Assembly: GCA_003024785.1 (NCBI GenBank)
Contig: PUQB01000003.1
Location: 1,689,817 to 1,753,816, forward strand
Origin: Selaginella tamariscina
Lineage: Eukaryota; Streptophyta; Lycopodiopsida; Selaginellales; Selaginellaceae
Length of the DNA: 64,000 bases
Reading direction: 5' to 3'
Numbering within the stretch: the stretch's first letter is position 1; every line of letters starts with the position of its first letter. Both the position numbers and the translations under genes were made by a program. The notes below the pieces were generated by a model. The model saw nothing but the letters and a program-made list of their open reading frames with translations. It ran no database searches and had not been told where the DNA came from. Positions 23,940-36,705 of the stretch are shown here, in pieces.

Positions 23940-26301
23940 ATGCATGCTATAATTAAAATGGGCATGTCTATAATCCCATTTCTTAATAATTAATCATTTT
24001 AATTATTTAATTAGCATTTTTAATATTAAATATATATTCTTTAAAATAATATATGTTTAAAGAAAGAATATTCTTTAAAATATATGTTTAAAGTTAGAAT
24101 ATTTTTTAGAACATTGACTCTTTATTAAATGATAGCATTGGTGAACAAAAAATTGATAATATTATAAAAGTAGAAAGTATTAAGCTATATAATAAATTAT
24201 ATTTAAGTATGAGCCTAATATAAAGTTATTAAAGAGCATGAGAGGTACATTATATAAATATTTATGTTGTTATTAAAATACTAATTTTTAAATATAACAT
24301 TAATTAAAAATTTATATATTAATATATATACAATTTTATATGGTCAATTTTCCATATCTTTTATAAATTTATATGGTTAAGAAAACAAATTGGTACTATT
24401 ATTAAAGAGTTGATTATAATTATAAATATATTTTGTAATTGTTTAAAGCTTCAGAAGACATACATTCTTTTGTAGTTTTGTTGATTGTGACTTTATTAAT
24501 GCTTTTTGATATGCACTCATATCAAATGGATTTAACATTTATAAAACATGTTGAGTTTTTTTTATTGTGAGACTATGTTTTCTCTAATTATTTATTATAC
24601 CTTTCGCTCTGCTTCTCATGTCGCCTTTTTGTGGTTTAAATCATGCAACCTTTATCATACTGTTTTTTTATGACTTTAGGTGTGTTGATAATTTGACCCA
24701 TTTAAATAGGCTAGTTATATGACACATCTAAAGTAATGAGAACGATCGTTTGTTTTTGAAGATCCTTGTAACAATTAAAGTATGGTTTAGGTTTCTGATT
24801 CTTTTATTCAACAAAGTATGGGATTTGCATTTCCACATCAATATTGGCTTTTATGTTATCTGCACTCATTGATGTTGTTTCAATCTCTTCCTACCACCTC
24901 GTTTTAGGTTAAAAAGGGTGTTGTAATTATATACTTATGACAACATGCCCTTATAACTCTTGAATAATAGTCTCCCAATAGTCGACCACATGCTTATATA
25001 GTTATGAGTAACTAATTGCCTTATCGAAATTCTTTGGCATCGATTTTGAACCCATTTCACATATTTTTTTATGTCATATAATAAGCTCTTGTTCCTTGAG
25101 TTGGGCACTCAATAAAATAGGGTTCGATTGTCCTTCTGGGAGAAGTGACTTTCATTCTCTTCACTTTTGAAGAGCATTAAGCCCTATTTGAGTAACCACT
25201 TTTATTATGATGGTCGTAACTTATACTGCATAATAAGTATACCATTTCTTATGGAGAAGAAGAATTGTAATGGCACAATGTGACCAATTAAAGAATTGCT
25301 TCCCTCTTTGATACTCTTTGAGAAACTTTTTGAAGTTTGGCACCTCGGTCACAAGCAAAGCACAACTTTTTTTGGAAATGTAATTTTCAAAAAGATCCAT
25401 CATATGTGGTAAGGTAAGTGCACTTTTTCGTTTTGTAGAGTTTGAGACGTTGCTAAGAATGCATCAATATCTTTATGAGTGTGACCAATCATAAGGAAAC
25501 TAAGCGTGATTATCTCAAATACACATTTGGCAATAAGCACTGACAAGTATGCTAGTACATATCTAAGAAATAAAAGTATGAGCTTGAAAACCCTTAACTG
25601 AAATGATTTACCTATTTTTGTTCTCGCCTGCACAATTGTCCATCTATAAAAGCAAACGGCGAGGAAACTTATTTGATGTTGATGACACTTGTACCCTGTA
25701 TGAGCTAGATCCCTCCACTGAACTGAAACTCTTAACAGGCCATTTATTTTTTGTGCAGGCTATTGACAGTGCCTCTCATATTCCCAAGTAGCCTCAAGTG
25801 CAAACATGTTCATGAGAGCATTATGTAAAGGTTGTTTCTTCACTTTGAGATCAACCATAGGACTTGTATATGAGTGGGCTTCAAGGTTTTTTAAACATAT
25901 GGCCAATGACCCAATAGTGAAATTGGAGTCGCTATACCATTACATAGGCTTGTGCAAAAACCTTGGTGGAGATCACTATCATTCAAAAGAAAATGGAGGC
26001 CCACATGATTGCACAACAAACTTGCCAGTTTCAGTATTATGCACACCGCATGCTTCTCTGTGTCATGCTCATCAGAATACATATGCTTCATATACGACAA
26101 GATGGATCGTTTAAAGACCAGCATTCCAAAGCTAGTTGTAACACCAAAGTGCCTTGGAAATGTCAAAAAACTTTCAATTTCATTGACATGTGCACACATG
26201 GACATGGTTGTGAATCATATGGACACTTTTCACTTCCACACTCTTCAATGATGTACAAGTGTCACACTTGAAAAAGCTAAAGTGTTTTGCAATCTCTATA
26301 T
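23940..26301 (-). pseudogene. Transposase-like (DUF7869-like) gene remnant, copy 2, C-terminal part
   Basis: A 27-bp terminal repeat (23940-23966) opens the copy on the left. Going right, the minus strand encodes, from C- to N-terminus: a VGHTH-type motif (FLMIGHTHKDIDAFL near 25500-25455), a central region with PRHFGVTTSFGMLVFKRS (about 26150-26090), and the CxxC-type motif KCDTC near 26260. Stops and frameshifts abound. The gene continues N-terminally at 42682 beyond the 16.4-kb insertion; copy B shows the uninterrupted arrangement. Confidence 0.7.
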
Positions 26302-26329
26302 ATGTAAGTTTGTAACTAAAATGGGCATG
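26302..26329 (+). repeat. Left terminal inverted repeat of the 16.4-kb element
   Basis: A 28-bp end beginning ATGTAAGTTTGTAACTAAAA and ending GGGCATG, preceded by the ATAT target duplication (26298-26301). Confidence 0.87.
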
Positions 26330-28929
26330 GCTATAGTCCCATTTCTTAATAATTAGTAATTTTAGCTATTTAATTAGCATTTTCTAATATTAAAGGAATA
26401 TTCTTTAGAATATATGTTTGAAAATAAAATATTCTATTTTGTATTCGACCCTTTAATAAATTATAGCATTCATTGAACAAAAATTAATAACATTATAAAA
26501 GTAGAAAGTATTAAATTATATAATATATTGCCTAATATAACAATTAAGGAAGAGCATAAGAGGTACATTATATAAATATTGATGTTGTTATTAAAAATAT
26601 TAATATTTAAATATAACATTATTAATTAAAAATTTGTAGTAGTAATAATATTATATAATATACAAAATCCTATAATAATATAGTCAATCTTCCATATCAT
26701 TTTTTAAATTTATATAGTTAAGTAAACAATTTGGTACTATTATTAAAGAGTTTATAATAATTATGAATATTAAATATATGATATTTTATAATTTGTAATT
26801 ACTTTAAGCTTTAGAAAACATACATTCCCTTGCAGTTTTGTTAATTGTGACTTTATCAACGCTTCTTGACATCCACCCATATCGAATGAATTTAACATTT
26901 ATAAACATGATGGGTCTTTTTTATTGGGAGACCATGTTTTCTCTAGACATCCATTATATCTTTCGCTCTCCTTCTTGTGTCGCCTTTTTTGTGGTTTGAA
27001 CTATGCAACCTTAAGAATACTATTTTTTGTGATTACTTCAGGTGTGTCGCTAATTTGACCCATCCAAATAGGCTGATTATATGACGCATCTGGAGTAATG
27101 AGAACCATCATTAGTTTTTGAAGATCCTGGCAGCAATCAAGTATGCTTTAGGTTTTTGGTTCCTTTGTCCAACAAAGTGTGGGGTTTACACTTCCACATC
27201 ACTACTGGCTTCTATGTCGTCTGTGCTCAGTGATGTCATTTCAATCTCCTCTCGCCACCTTGTTTTAGGCCAAAAAGGGTGTTGCAATTCTGTACTTGTG
27301 ACAGTAGGCCTTCCAACTCTCGAACAACAGTCTCCCATAGTCGACCACATGCTTATATAGTTCTGAGTAACCAGTTGCCTTATCAGAATTCTTTGGCATC
27401 GATTTTTGAACCCATGCCACATATTTTTTAATGCCATCAATAATAACCTCTTGTTCCTTGAGCTAGGCACTCAATGGAATGGGGTCTGGTTGTCCTTCTG
27501 GGAGAAGTGGCTTTCCATTCTCTCCACTTTTGAAGAGCATTAACCCCTCTTTTGGTAACACTCATGCTCTGATGGCCGTAACTTGTACTGCATAATAGGT
27601 ATACCATTTCGTATAGAGAAAAGAATTGTAGCGGCACAAGGTGACCAACTAAAGAATCACTCCCTCTTTTATATACTCCTTGAGAAATTTTTTGAAGTCT
27701 GGCACCTCAGTCACAAGCAAAGCACAACTTTTTTTGGAGATGCAGTTTTCAAAAAGATTCATCATATGTGATAAGGTAAGTGCATTGTCCTTTTTGTAGA
27801 GTTGGAGACCTTGCTGAAGAACGCATCAATATTTCATGAGTGTGACCAACCATAAGAAAACTGAGCGTGATTGTTTCAAAACACCTTTGGCAACAAGCAT
27901 TGACAAGTATGCTAGCACATATCTAGAAAAAAAGTAAGTATGAGCTTGAGAAACCCTTAAGTAAAATGATTTACCTATTTTTATCCATCTGTAAGAGCAA
28001 ATGACGAGGAAGCTTATTTGATGTTGAGGACACATGTACACTATTTGAGCTAGATCCCTCCACTGAACCTGAACTCTCAAACAGGGCCATCTGTTTTTTG
28101 TGCAGGCTACTGACAATGCCTCTCATATTCCCAAGTAGCCTCAAGTGCAGACGTGTTCATGAGAGCATTATGTAAGGTTGAAGGTGTTGTTTCTTCACTT
28201 TGAGATCACTGATAGGACGTGTCTGTGAGTGGGCTTCAAGGTTTCTGAAACACATGGCCAATGATCCAATAGTGAAATTGGAGTCACTAGACCAATGTGG
28301 AAGTGAAAAGTGTCTATATGACTCACAACCGTGTCCATATGTTAGCAACCTGTCAATGAAATCGGAAGTTTCATGACATTTCCAAGGCACTTTGGTGTTG
28401 CAACGAGCTTTGGAATGCTGGTCTTTAAATGATCCATCTTGTCATGGATCAAGCACAGGTTACTCTGATGGGCGTGACACAGAAAGCATGCGGTGTGCAT
28501 AGTATTGAGACCGGCAAGTTTGTTGTGCAATCATGTGGGCCTCCATCTTTTTGAATGGCAGTGATCTCCACTAAGGTTTTTGCACAAGCCTTACAGCCTT
28601 CAATGATGTACAAGTGTCACACTTGGAAAAGCTAGAGTGTTTTGCAATCTCCACATCCTTAAAATGAGTATTCCATATGTGTTGAAGGTACCAGTGCAGA
28701 TTGCTTGCAGCCTCATCAAGCTGAGGCATTTGTTCACATGTTCACACAGCTTCAATTGAGTGTAGATCGAAGGCAAAACCTTGAGATTTTCCCTGACCCC
28801 TGCATTTATGGTTCGGCATTTGTGAGGCATCCTGTCTGCAATTTGCTTCCACAAAAGCCTTGAGTATCTTTATGGCTGCCATAATGTGAGAGTGGGTTTT
28901 GACCAAGCGAGTGTTCCCTGTACTGAGGA

Positions 28930-31306
28930 TAGTGTGTGTGTGATTATGTAGTTTGAATTTAAATATAAATTAACTCTTAATTATTTTTTAACCATTTTCT
29001 TAATTATTTTCTTAATAATTTTAAGGTTGCTCGGGTGTACGTGTACACATAATTCTCACGCTCTTTGAAGATACATGTGATTGTTTGTATCAAACACTCC
29101 TTTTACATGCAGCACATAGACACGTAATGTCTAACAAAGACGCAACCTATGCATCATACATTATGTAAATGTATTTTTCAAGATAAACATTATTATATGT
29201 AGTGGAAACTTAAAGTTAAAACAAGTTGTATCTAAGTGAAATATGAGCTTATTTATTAAGTTCACTAGTTAAAGAGTAAATATTATTGCTTCTTATGCTG
29301 ATAATGTGGGAAAACTAAATAGTTTCCTAGTAGATTCGTTTGAAATGAAACTCGTAGATGGTAAGTATTAAGCCCTTGTACATGGTTAAATTCAAAACAT
29401 GTTAAAATGTAAAATTTTTTAAAATCTTTACATTTTAAATGTGCTAGAACACTATGTTTCCCATCCCCAATGCACCTTGGCCAAAAATTTCCTATTAAAT
29501 CTCTATTGATCGCCATTAATGTCCATTAATTTTAAGAATTCACAATTGGTTTCAATGTAGCCTAGAGATCCGATTAATCCTCCTCATACTTGAACTATTT
29601 ATAATAAAGACCGTTCATGTGACCCAATTATTCACCATCCCAATTGTAAATGAATATAACTGTTGTTATCCTTTGGTTCACGGTACCCCGTTAGTCTATT
29701 GGTTCCGAGAGTAATCTTTGTGGCTCGTACCCATAAGGTCCAAATAGAAGGGTTGTTAAACCTAATCTCATCTATAAGTCACAAATGTACACATGAATAA
29801 TGTTGTGTTGTATGTATGTGATATACACATCCACTTACATTTGCAGTCAATCACACATATTATTCACACATGCGCACAATGCACACCACACCCCAACACA
29901 TAGTGAATGTCTTGAAAGTATAAATAATTGGAAAGATGAATTGTAACATGTCTATTTTTTCCAAATCTTTTAAAGGATAAAGCACTCTCTAAGGGTTATA
30001 TCTTGAGGTTCGACACTATAATATGCTTGTGACTTGTAATCCAATATGGAACTCCGACGTTCAAAGTTGCCATTGTCCATTGCAATGCTAAGATGACCAT
30101 AACAACCTTTGAAAAATCAATAAGTCGTGGATTAGTCATCATTCACTGAATAGATTGCTTAAAATAAGTCTCCTAACCTTTCATCTTAAGGTGTTGAAGT
30201 TTAGGAGACTCAAGATTGAGAATGAGAAGTTAGGCCCCTAAATCATTGTATTATCTTCTAAATATATTGAGTATACAAGCTTAGAAAATAATTCAATACA
30301 TGCATAAACCATATGAATGCACATGCATACAAAAACACACACCAAGTATTTTATACTTGTTCACATAAGTGAATTAAATGGTGAGCCCTAAATTTTGCCA
30401 TGCCATGGCCCATAGCTAACATATATAACAGTTACCCATATTTGTATATGTAACTTCATATTATATATATAAAAAAAAATTAAAATATTTTTGAACTTAG
30501 GTCATTCAACCTTTGAATCCAATGAGAAGACCCCCTTTAGTTAGTGTTCAATGACATAGAAATAAAAGGATTTGCCTCGAAATAAGTAGAGAGTCTTAGA
30601 AACTGCAAAAACTAAACATGAAACCGATTAAATTTATGATTTATGTTTTATGTTTTAAATAAACTTAATTTAAATTTTTTTTAACATATCAAGTATTCAC
30701 ATAGATCGTGGACCTCAATCCCTTGGTTAAAATCGCTCTCCTTAGGCTTCTTCCCAATTTTACCATTTGCCTTCATATTCATATACACTTGTACACATGG
30801 AGTGTGTGGGTGTGTATGTACACCCACACCCCCACACACCTAATAATAGATTGTCCTAATTATATAATTAGCCAACCATAATACCTTTAGAACTTTTAAA
30901 ATATTTTATAATTAACTTTCGTATATACTTTAGCTACCTTACACTATCTCCCTCACGAGAAGAATTTCTTTAATCACGTAACATGGGTAACCAAAGAGGC
31001 TTCTTGAAACTCAACATTATGTACATGGTATATTTGAAGATTGATTTAATAAAGAATTTTATAAGGACCAAACAATTTTCATAAGCAACCTGGGGTGAGT
31101 CTTTTTGGTGAAGTTTCAAAAAAATATATTCATTAGTAGCAAATAAAGAAGGTGACTAATAACAAAATTATAACCATGTTGTGTGTTGAACTTGTGCCCA
31201 ACCTAAATGTTCTACTAAGGTAACATACATGCAAAAGAAAGAAACTTAATAAGTTGCCCAATAGCAAGCTTCTCCATACTTCAACTTCTAAATGCATTTG
31301 TAAGTC
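28930..31306 (-). repeat. Copy D: gypsy remnant plus GH127 fragment inserted in the transposase-like gene
   Basis: The stretch aligns, inverted, with copy B 48830-51240. The host gene reads up to GTACTGAGG at about 28929 and resumes with TAGCCACTCATCCC at about 31316; copy B (56820-56840) shows the two sides joined. It holds the 120-bp conserved phrase (29035-29160), the GH127 fragment, and decayed gypsy integrase/LTR-like DNA (about 30680-31306). It lacks the Pcf11-like gene. Confidence 0.8.
29290..30440 (-). pseudogene. GH127 gene fragment, copy D
   Basis: The minus strand aligns with host gene positions 8577 to about 9990, from the ATGTTGGCTATGGG..CATGGCATGG phrase (here about 30436-30400) through the retained (GT)n introns to the last exon. 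Frames are broken throughout. It lacks the 244-bp MITE seen in copy A. Confidence 0.78.
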
Positions 31307-32394
31307 CCTCTATCTAGCCACTCATCCCTCCGACAGTAGAACGTGGTCTTTGGGATCCCATATACTATACCAAGCTTTGAAGCAAATGGACACCTTATTA
31401 AATACCATGGTTGCACTCTGATAACCTGTGTCCGAGGCCATTCCATCAATATACCCAGTTAGTGCAGCATATACAAACTCATGCCTTTGCTTTTGGGTGA
31501 GCGTACGAAAGACATGTCTACATTGGGTAATTTCATTCCGGTCTTGCCATCTGACAACACTTCTTCTTGCAGTAGTCAATCGTGGAAATGCTCGTAACAC
31601 TTTCGGAAGATGTAGGATCATCTTGACCCTCTTGCTAAAATGCAGGGAAGATCTGCAACCCATGAATCGCCTTTTTCTTACAATAGGACCAATGCAAGGA
31701 ACCTCTTCAAATATGAGTTGTTCTTCCATGTTGTTATTATTGAAATCCAACCCAGAATATGTTGAACCATCTTGCCGTCTAATTCAGATGTTTGCCACCT
31801 CACGAGGGATCCAGGATGCAAAGTGCCATTTGTCACAACTACACCCACGAAGTCGGCCCTAGTTTCTCTTCTGACACTGCTTCCATTGGATTTTAGCTGT
31901 GATGATGCCTCTCCCAACCTCAATCTCATGAAGAAATAGAATCACCTCATCCATCACAACAGGCAAGCCATCATCTGGAAAACTCGTGCTACTGTTTGTT
32001 TGTGACTCTATATATTCTGTGTTAGCCTTGACTTCATCCAAATTCCACAATACAGGAGAACCCTCCTCAAATTCCATTCCCGGAACCTCAACATGCTTGA
32101 AAATGGTGTTCACCTATACGTACACACAAGATCCTTGGGCAATATTGTGACATGATGCATTATTCATCTCGAACTTCCCAGTTCCAGTGCCAACTATCTC
32201 GTTGTTCTGAAGAAGACATATTTTATCTCTAGTATTATACTATTGTCCTGCACATAAATAATGTTGTTTATTTATGATATTTGTTTATGTAAATTTTTAA
32301 GAAATCATAACTGCGGTTGCTTAATAATATGCATGTGCAATAATACATAATTATGTATAAAGATAATATCTCATGCTTTATTAATACAACTGAT

Positions 32395-33180
32395 GGGTGG
32401 GATTAATCCTGCCCACGACTCCATCCGATGGGGAATGATGGGCGGAATTAATCCGCCGCAGACTCTACCCCTTCGGAGTGAGTCGGCGGGATTATCCGCC
32501 GACGACTCTAGCCCATCGGAGAGTGTCGGGGGATTAATCCCACCGTCGATTCCCTCCCGCGAGGAAGAATCGGTGGGATTAATCCCGCCGTCGTACTTCC
32601 TCATCGGAGAGAGTGGCGGGATTAATCCCGCCGCGGACTCCCTCTGACCAGGAAGTATCGGAAGGATTTCCCGTTGATTCTTTCTCGTGGGAGGAATCGG
32701 CGGCGGGATTAATCCCGTCGCAAATCCCTCCGACGAGGAAGAGGGGCGGGATTAAATCCCGCCCACAACACTGAGGAAGGAGAATAGGCGGCGGGATTAA
32801 TCCCGCCTACAACTCTTGATGACGGGGAATAAGCGGCGGGATTAATCCCGCCCACAACTCTTTTGAAATTTATGATTTCAAAGAGATTCGGGATGATCCT
32901 GCTCATAAATATTTAAAATAGGAAAGTGGTGGTGAGATTAATCTCGCCACTCCTTCTCTGCCTCTTAAAATGGTTGGCGAGATTAATCCTGTATATAACT
33001 TTTTTTCAATAAATTTAAGTAACTCTTTATCAGTTGAGAGAGTTATCGGCGGGATTAATCTCGCCGCTCTTTTTAAAAGGCGGAGAAGCATTGCCCGGAC
33101 TAATTTTGTTATAGTATCAAAGAGATGGTGGCGGGATTAATCCCGCCACCTTTCAAATGGCCGGATTAATCCTGCCGCCC
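32395..33180. repeat. Palindrome array 1 (core GGCGGGATTAATCCCGCC)
   Basis: About 17 copies of an 18-20 bp perfect or near-perfect palindrome, all centred on ATTAAT. Centres of the first eleven: 32404, 32449, 32493, 32535, 32580, 32623, 32665 (weak), 32710, 32754, 32798, 32843, giving a spacing of 42-45 bp. Further copies at about 32894, 32939, 32984, 33056, 33101 (weak), 33138 and 33167 keep partly to the same step. The DNA between palindromes varies and is GC-rich at first, then AT-rich. The array contrasts strongly with its AT-rich surroundings and lies just upstream of the divergent transposase-like gene. Confidence 0.93.
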
Positions 33181-33229
33181 CGGCTAACCGAGAATATTAA
33201 GTTAGAAGTATATTTAAATAGGATAAATC

Positions 33230-34560
33230 CCTAACATAATATATTGTAATCCTAATGCATTCCTAAATCCCTAAATTCTAAAATTTAAGAGAGAATGTAA
33301 GAGAGTGAATCTTTATAAATATATTTAAATTTGTTTATAATACTTACTTGTAAACAGCACTGGAAGGTGCCGTGCTTTCCTATAAACAATAGCACACCCA
33401 ATTTAATGTCGCTTCTGAGCTGATCACTAAGAAGAAAAAAGAAAATTTGAAGAATGAAAAATAAAGAAATGAAGAAACCCTTACTGGAGAAGAACCAAAT
33501 CTGAAATTTGAGTGGGAAATTAAATACATTTTCAAATTTACATGTCAGACCGATAATATTTATGTCAGAAATTCGAAATTTTTGAAATAACAGAAAAAAA
33601 AATTTAAGATGATTGAAACAAATAATTGACAGTCTGACATATATACTTTCCAATTCCGATGAGTGTTTTAAAATTGCATTTAATGTCATTCAAGTGCTTC
33701 AAGCTATTTAATATTACGAAATTTTTGTAATTATTCTACATTCTTTAATATTCAAGTATATATTATTAAGTTATATTATATATATATATATATATTATAT
33801 TATATATATATACACTAATACATAAATAATTTGATATATTATTATGTTCATTTCAAATATATTCATAGTCTGTTTATTATTATTATTTCTTAATTACTCA
33901 AGTAATTAATTTACATTTCCTACTATTAATGGGATATCTTTATTATTTTCTTAATAGTCGAAGAATATTCCAATATTAACCTGATTATCATAATTAAATT
34001 AGTCTTATTCTTAAATATTTCAGTAATTATTCTACATTTGTAATATTAATGGGATTTATCAATTAATTTGTTATTATTTCAAGAATATTCCTATGTTAAC
34101 CTTATTATCAATATTAAATTAATATATATTATTAAAACTAAATATGACTATATATTATATAAAATGATGTATTATTATGTATAATTTAAAATATGTTCAT
34201 AGTGTGTTATTAATAATTTCTTAATTACTTGAGTAATTAATCTTCTTTATATTAATGGGATTTCTTTTATTTTTCTTATTATTCCAAGAATATTTCAATA
34301 TTAAACATGATTATCATAAATAATTTAGTTAATTATTTCAGTACTTGATCTACATTTGTATATTTAATGGGATTTTCTCAATTAAATTCTTATTATTTCA
34401 AGAATATTCCAGTGTTTAAACCTTATTATCAATTATTAAATTATATATATTATTAAACTATATATGGCTATATATTAGATAAAATCATATATTATTATGT
34501 AAATATGTTCATAGTGTGTTTATTATATTAATTTCTTAATTATTCGATGTTTGTTTTGCA
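33230..34560. repeat. AT-rich tandemly repeated DNA
   Basis: From about 33720, related blocks recur that combine ATTAATGGGATTT with CAAGAATATTCC and CTTATTATCAAT, at about 33930, 34050, 34255 and 34368, spaced roughly 115 and 205 bp alternately. A TA tract lies at 33778-33812. The 134-codon ORF on the minus strand at 33285-33689 is low-complexity and not accepted as a gene. Confidence 0.55.
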
Positions 34561-34699
34561 CACATTATATAAACACAATTATAAATTTATATATACACGT
34601 GCACACGCATTAGAAGCACTTACAGAGACACATATGCACACACATGCACATTGCCTTAAACCAAAACTTGATAAATTATATGTTGCTTCTTTATTGAAA

Positions 34700-35460
34700 A
34701 CATCATGTTCAATGCATGTATGATCTATATGTACTCAGTCTGTGTGTATGTAACACATTGAATTTATACATGTAATATATATGTATATCTGTGTGTATAC
34801 ACATGTGTATGTATATATGTGTAATATATGCAATGTGTACGATTTCATTTGTTAACACTCTATCTTTTCTCTCATACATACACAGTGTCACCATGCATAA
34901 TCCCTTCTCTCATACATACACACCATGCATGATCATAATCCATAATATGTAGCCTGTCTCTTTTCTCATACATACAACCATGCATGATCATAATCCATAA
35001 TATGTAGCCTGTCTTTTTCTCATACATACACACCATGCATGATCCATAATATGTACTGATGTTACAATATTATGTAATATATATAATGTATATCTGTGTA
35101 TAACACTCACTCCTCTCATACATAAACACCATGCATGATCCATCCTAACCCTAACCCTAAACCTAAACCCTATGTAACACATTGAATTTACACATGTAAT
35201 ATTATGTATGTCTGTGTGTATACACGTGTGTATGTATATGTGTGGTACTAATATATGCAATGTGTATAAATTTAATTTGTTAACACTTTTCTCTTCTCTC
35301 ATACATACACACCATGCATGATCCATATTAATATGTACTGTCTCTCTTCTCTCAAACATACACACTATGCATGATCCATAATATGTATTGTCACTATTCT
35401 CTCATACATACACACCATGCATGATCATGTACTCTCTCTCTCTAATTTAATATGTACTAA
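34700..35460. repeat. Tandem repeat of about 55-60 bp with telomere-like insert
   Basis: Units containing CATACATACACACCATGCATGATC and ATAATATGTA recur near 34870, 34915, 34970, 35030, 35115, 35305, 35360 and 35410. Between them, at about 35145-35172, lies a short CCCTAA-type run with degenerate members, resembling plant telomeric DNA. No gene is seen. Confidence 0.7.
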
Positions 35461-35469
35461 TATGTATGT

Positions 35470-35970
35470 ATGTTATGTGTATAATACGTGTGTATATATG
35501 TATCGCTGCACGTGAAACTTTAACACTCTCATGGACACACACATGTTAAACCCCTACCTGATTTTTATTCTTAGGGTGTATGTGATACACCCACGCACAG
35601 TATATGCTGATAATTTAATGAAAGAATATTTGTTTAGGGCAAATCTATAATTTATTCTTTTAGGGTTTAAATATATTCTTAGAAGGAATATTCGATTAGA
35701 GTTAATATATATTCTATTCCTTTTAGGTTTAAGTATATTCCTAGGGTTTCAAGAAGTAAGGCGGTGGAGGCGGCGGCTGTGAAATCTCCTTCTCTCTCTC
35801 ACACACAGGTGAGATCTCTCTCTCTTCACACGTTGTGCACTCCTGAGTTTATTTTATTTTTATTCACATATATATTTATATGTGTGTGTATCTTAATAAT
35901 ATAATTTAGATTTCTATCTCTTGCACACACATGCACACTCGTATACATATACACACCACACACATATATA

Positions 35971-36015
<45 letters not shown>

Positions 36016-36700
36016 GTGTTTGTGTATCTGTATAATTTTATTAATTTATTAATTTTATCTCTTGCACATGCACGCACACTCCTGTTTATCTGTATGATTT
36101 TATTTGTTATGCATACTCACGATATACATACACACACACACACATATATATATATACCTATATACATATAATATACATACATATATTATGTGTACCAGTA
36201 TCTGTATAATTCTATTTATTTATTTATTTCTCGCACACACACCAACACTCCTATACACACACACACACACACACACACACATATGTGTGTGTGTATCTGT
36301 ATAATTTTATGATTTGTTAATTGTATCTCTCGCACACACACGCACACTCCTGTATATATATATATGTGTGTGTGTATGTTTGTTTATCTGTATGATTTTA
36401 TTTGTTTCACACACGCATACACACGATATACATATACACATATATATATATATACCTATGTACATATATACATACATATATTATGTGTACCATATCTGTA
36501 TAATTTTATTTATTTATTTATCTCTCACACACACACGCACCTCCTGTATATACATATAATATACATAATATACATATACATATATAGTGTGTGTGTATCA
36601 GTATAATTTTATCTGATTTGTCTATCTCGGTACACACACGCACTCTCCTACACACATATACATATACACACACACACTATATATATATGTGTGTGTGTGT
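35470..36700. repeat. Microsatellite field (CA/TG and TA)
   Basis: Many (CA)n, (TG)n and (TA)n tracts occur, such as 35983-36015, 36125-36160, 36256-36296 and 36670-36705, arranged in loosely repeated blocks with TCTGTATAATTTTAT phrases. All ORFs here are shadows of these repeats. Confidence 0.8.
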
Positions 36701-36705
36701 GTGTA

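Larger units (their letters stand above)
19330..26301 (+). repeat. Composite duplicated block, copy A (left part)
   Basis: This segment aligns in order with 48770-56580 (copy B): gypsy remnant, GH127 fragment, Pcf11-like gene, dispersed repeat R, transposase-like remnant. It stops at 26301 where a 16.4-kb insertion begins and resumes at 42682. The two copies differ by scattered substitutions and many 1-5 bp indels. Copy A also holds a 244-bp insertion at 20312-20555 that B lacks. Confidence 0.85.
26900..32230 (-). pseudogene. Transposase-like (DUF7869-like) gene of the 16.4-kb element, interrupted by copy D
   Basis: Reading leftward from 32230. 32113-31859 has VLWNLDEVKAN and VVMDEVILFLHEIEVGRGII. 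31860-31780 has GRLRGCSCDKWHFASWIPRE. 31750-31322 has a long open stretch with CRHVFRTLTQKQRHEFVYAA and GYIDGMASDTGYQSATMVFN. Copy D intervenes at 28930-31306. The gene resumes with the WLHLNTWEHLPGQ-type region, a KCDTC-type motif near 28620, the PISDLKVKK region (28210-28160), the VGHTH motif near 27860 and a tail to about 26950. The VGHTH..ID motif points to DUF7869-type proteins as I remember them. This copy contains frameshifts and one large insertion, so it is unlikely to be functional here. The catalytic mechanism is unknown to me. Confidence 0.65.

Noticed and set aside
28930..31306. Copy D as a Helitron (CTAG near the right end, gene capture)
   Set aside because: No TC start, no 3' hairpin before CTRR, and the other copies do not share these as end points.
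32371..32906. ORFs with repeated GGINPA / GLIPP units over the palindrome array
   Set aside because: The peptide repeat is a direct read of the DNA palindrome. It appears on both strands because the palindrome is symmetric, and it breaks with each spacing change.
32395..33180. CRISPR-like appearance of the palindrome array (repeat about 20 bp, spacer about 24 bp)
   Set aside because: The setting is a spliced eukaryotic genome with no cas genes. The repeats are fully palindromic, the spacers vary in length and share phrases, and the repeats diverge internally.
33285..33689. 134-codon minus-strand ORF between the arrays
   Set aside because: Phe/Ile/Leu/Lys-rich low-complexity product from AT-rich DNA, no recognisable motif, and no equivalent elsewhere in the window.
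35145..35172. Chromosome end or active telomere
   Set aside because: Only a few degenerate CCCTAA-type units inside other tandem repeats, with ordinary sequence on both sides.
35826..36606. Several overlapping ORFs rich in His, Thr, Tyr and Ile
   Set aside because: They are translations of CA/TG/TA microsatellites in several frames on both strands.
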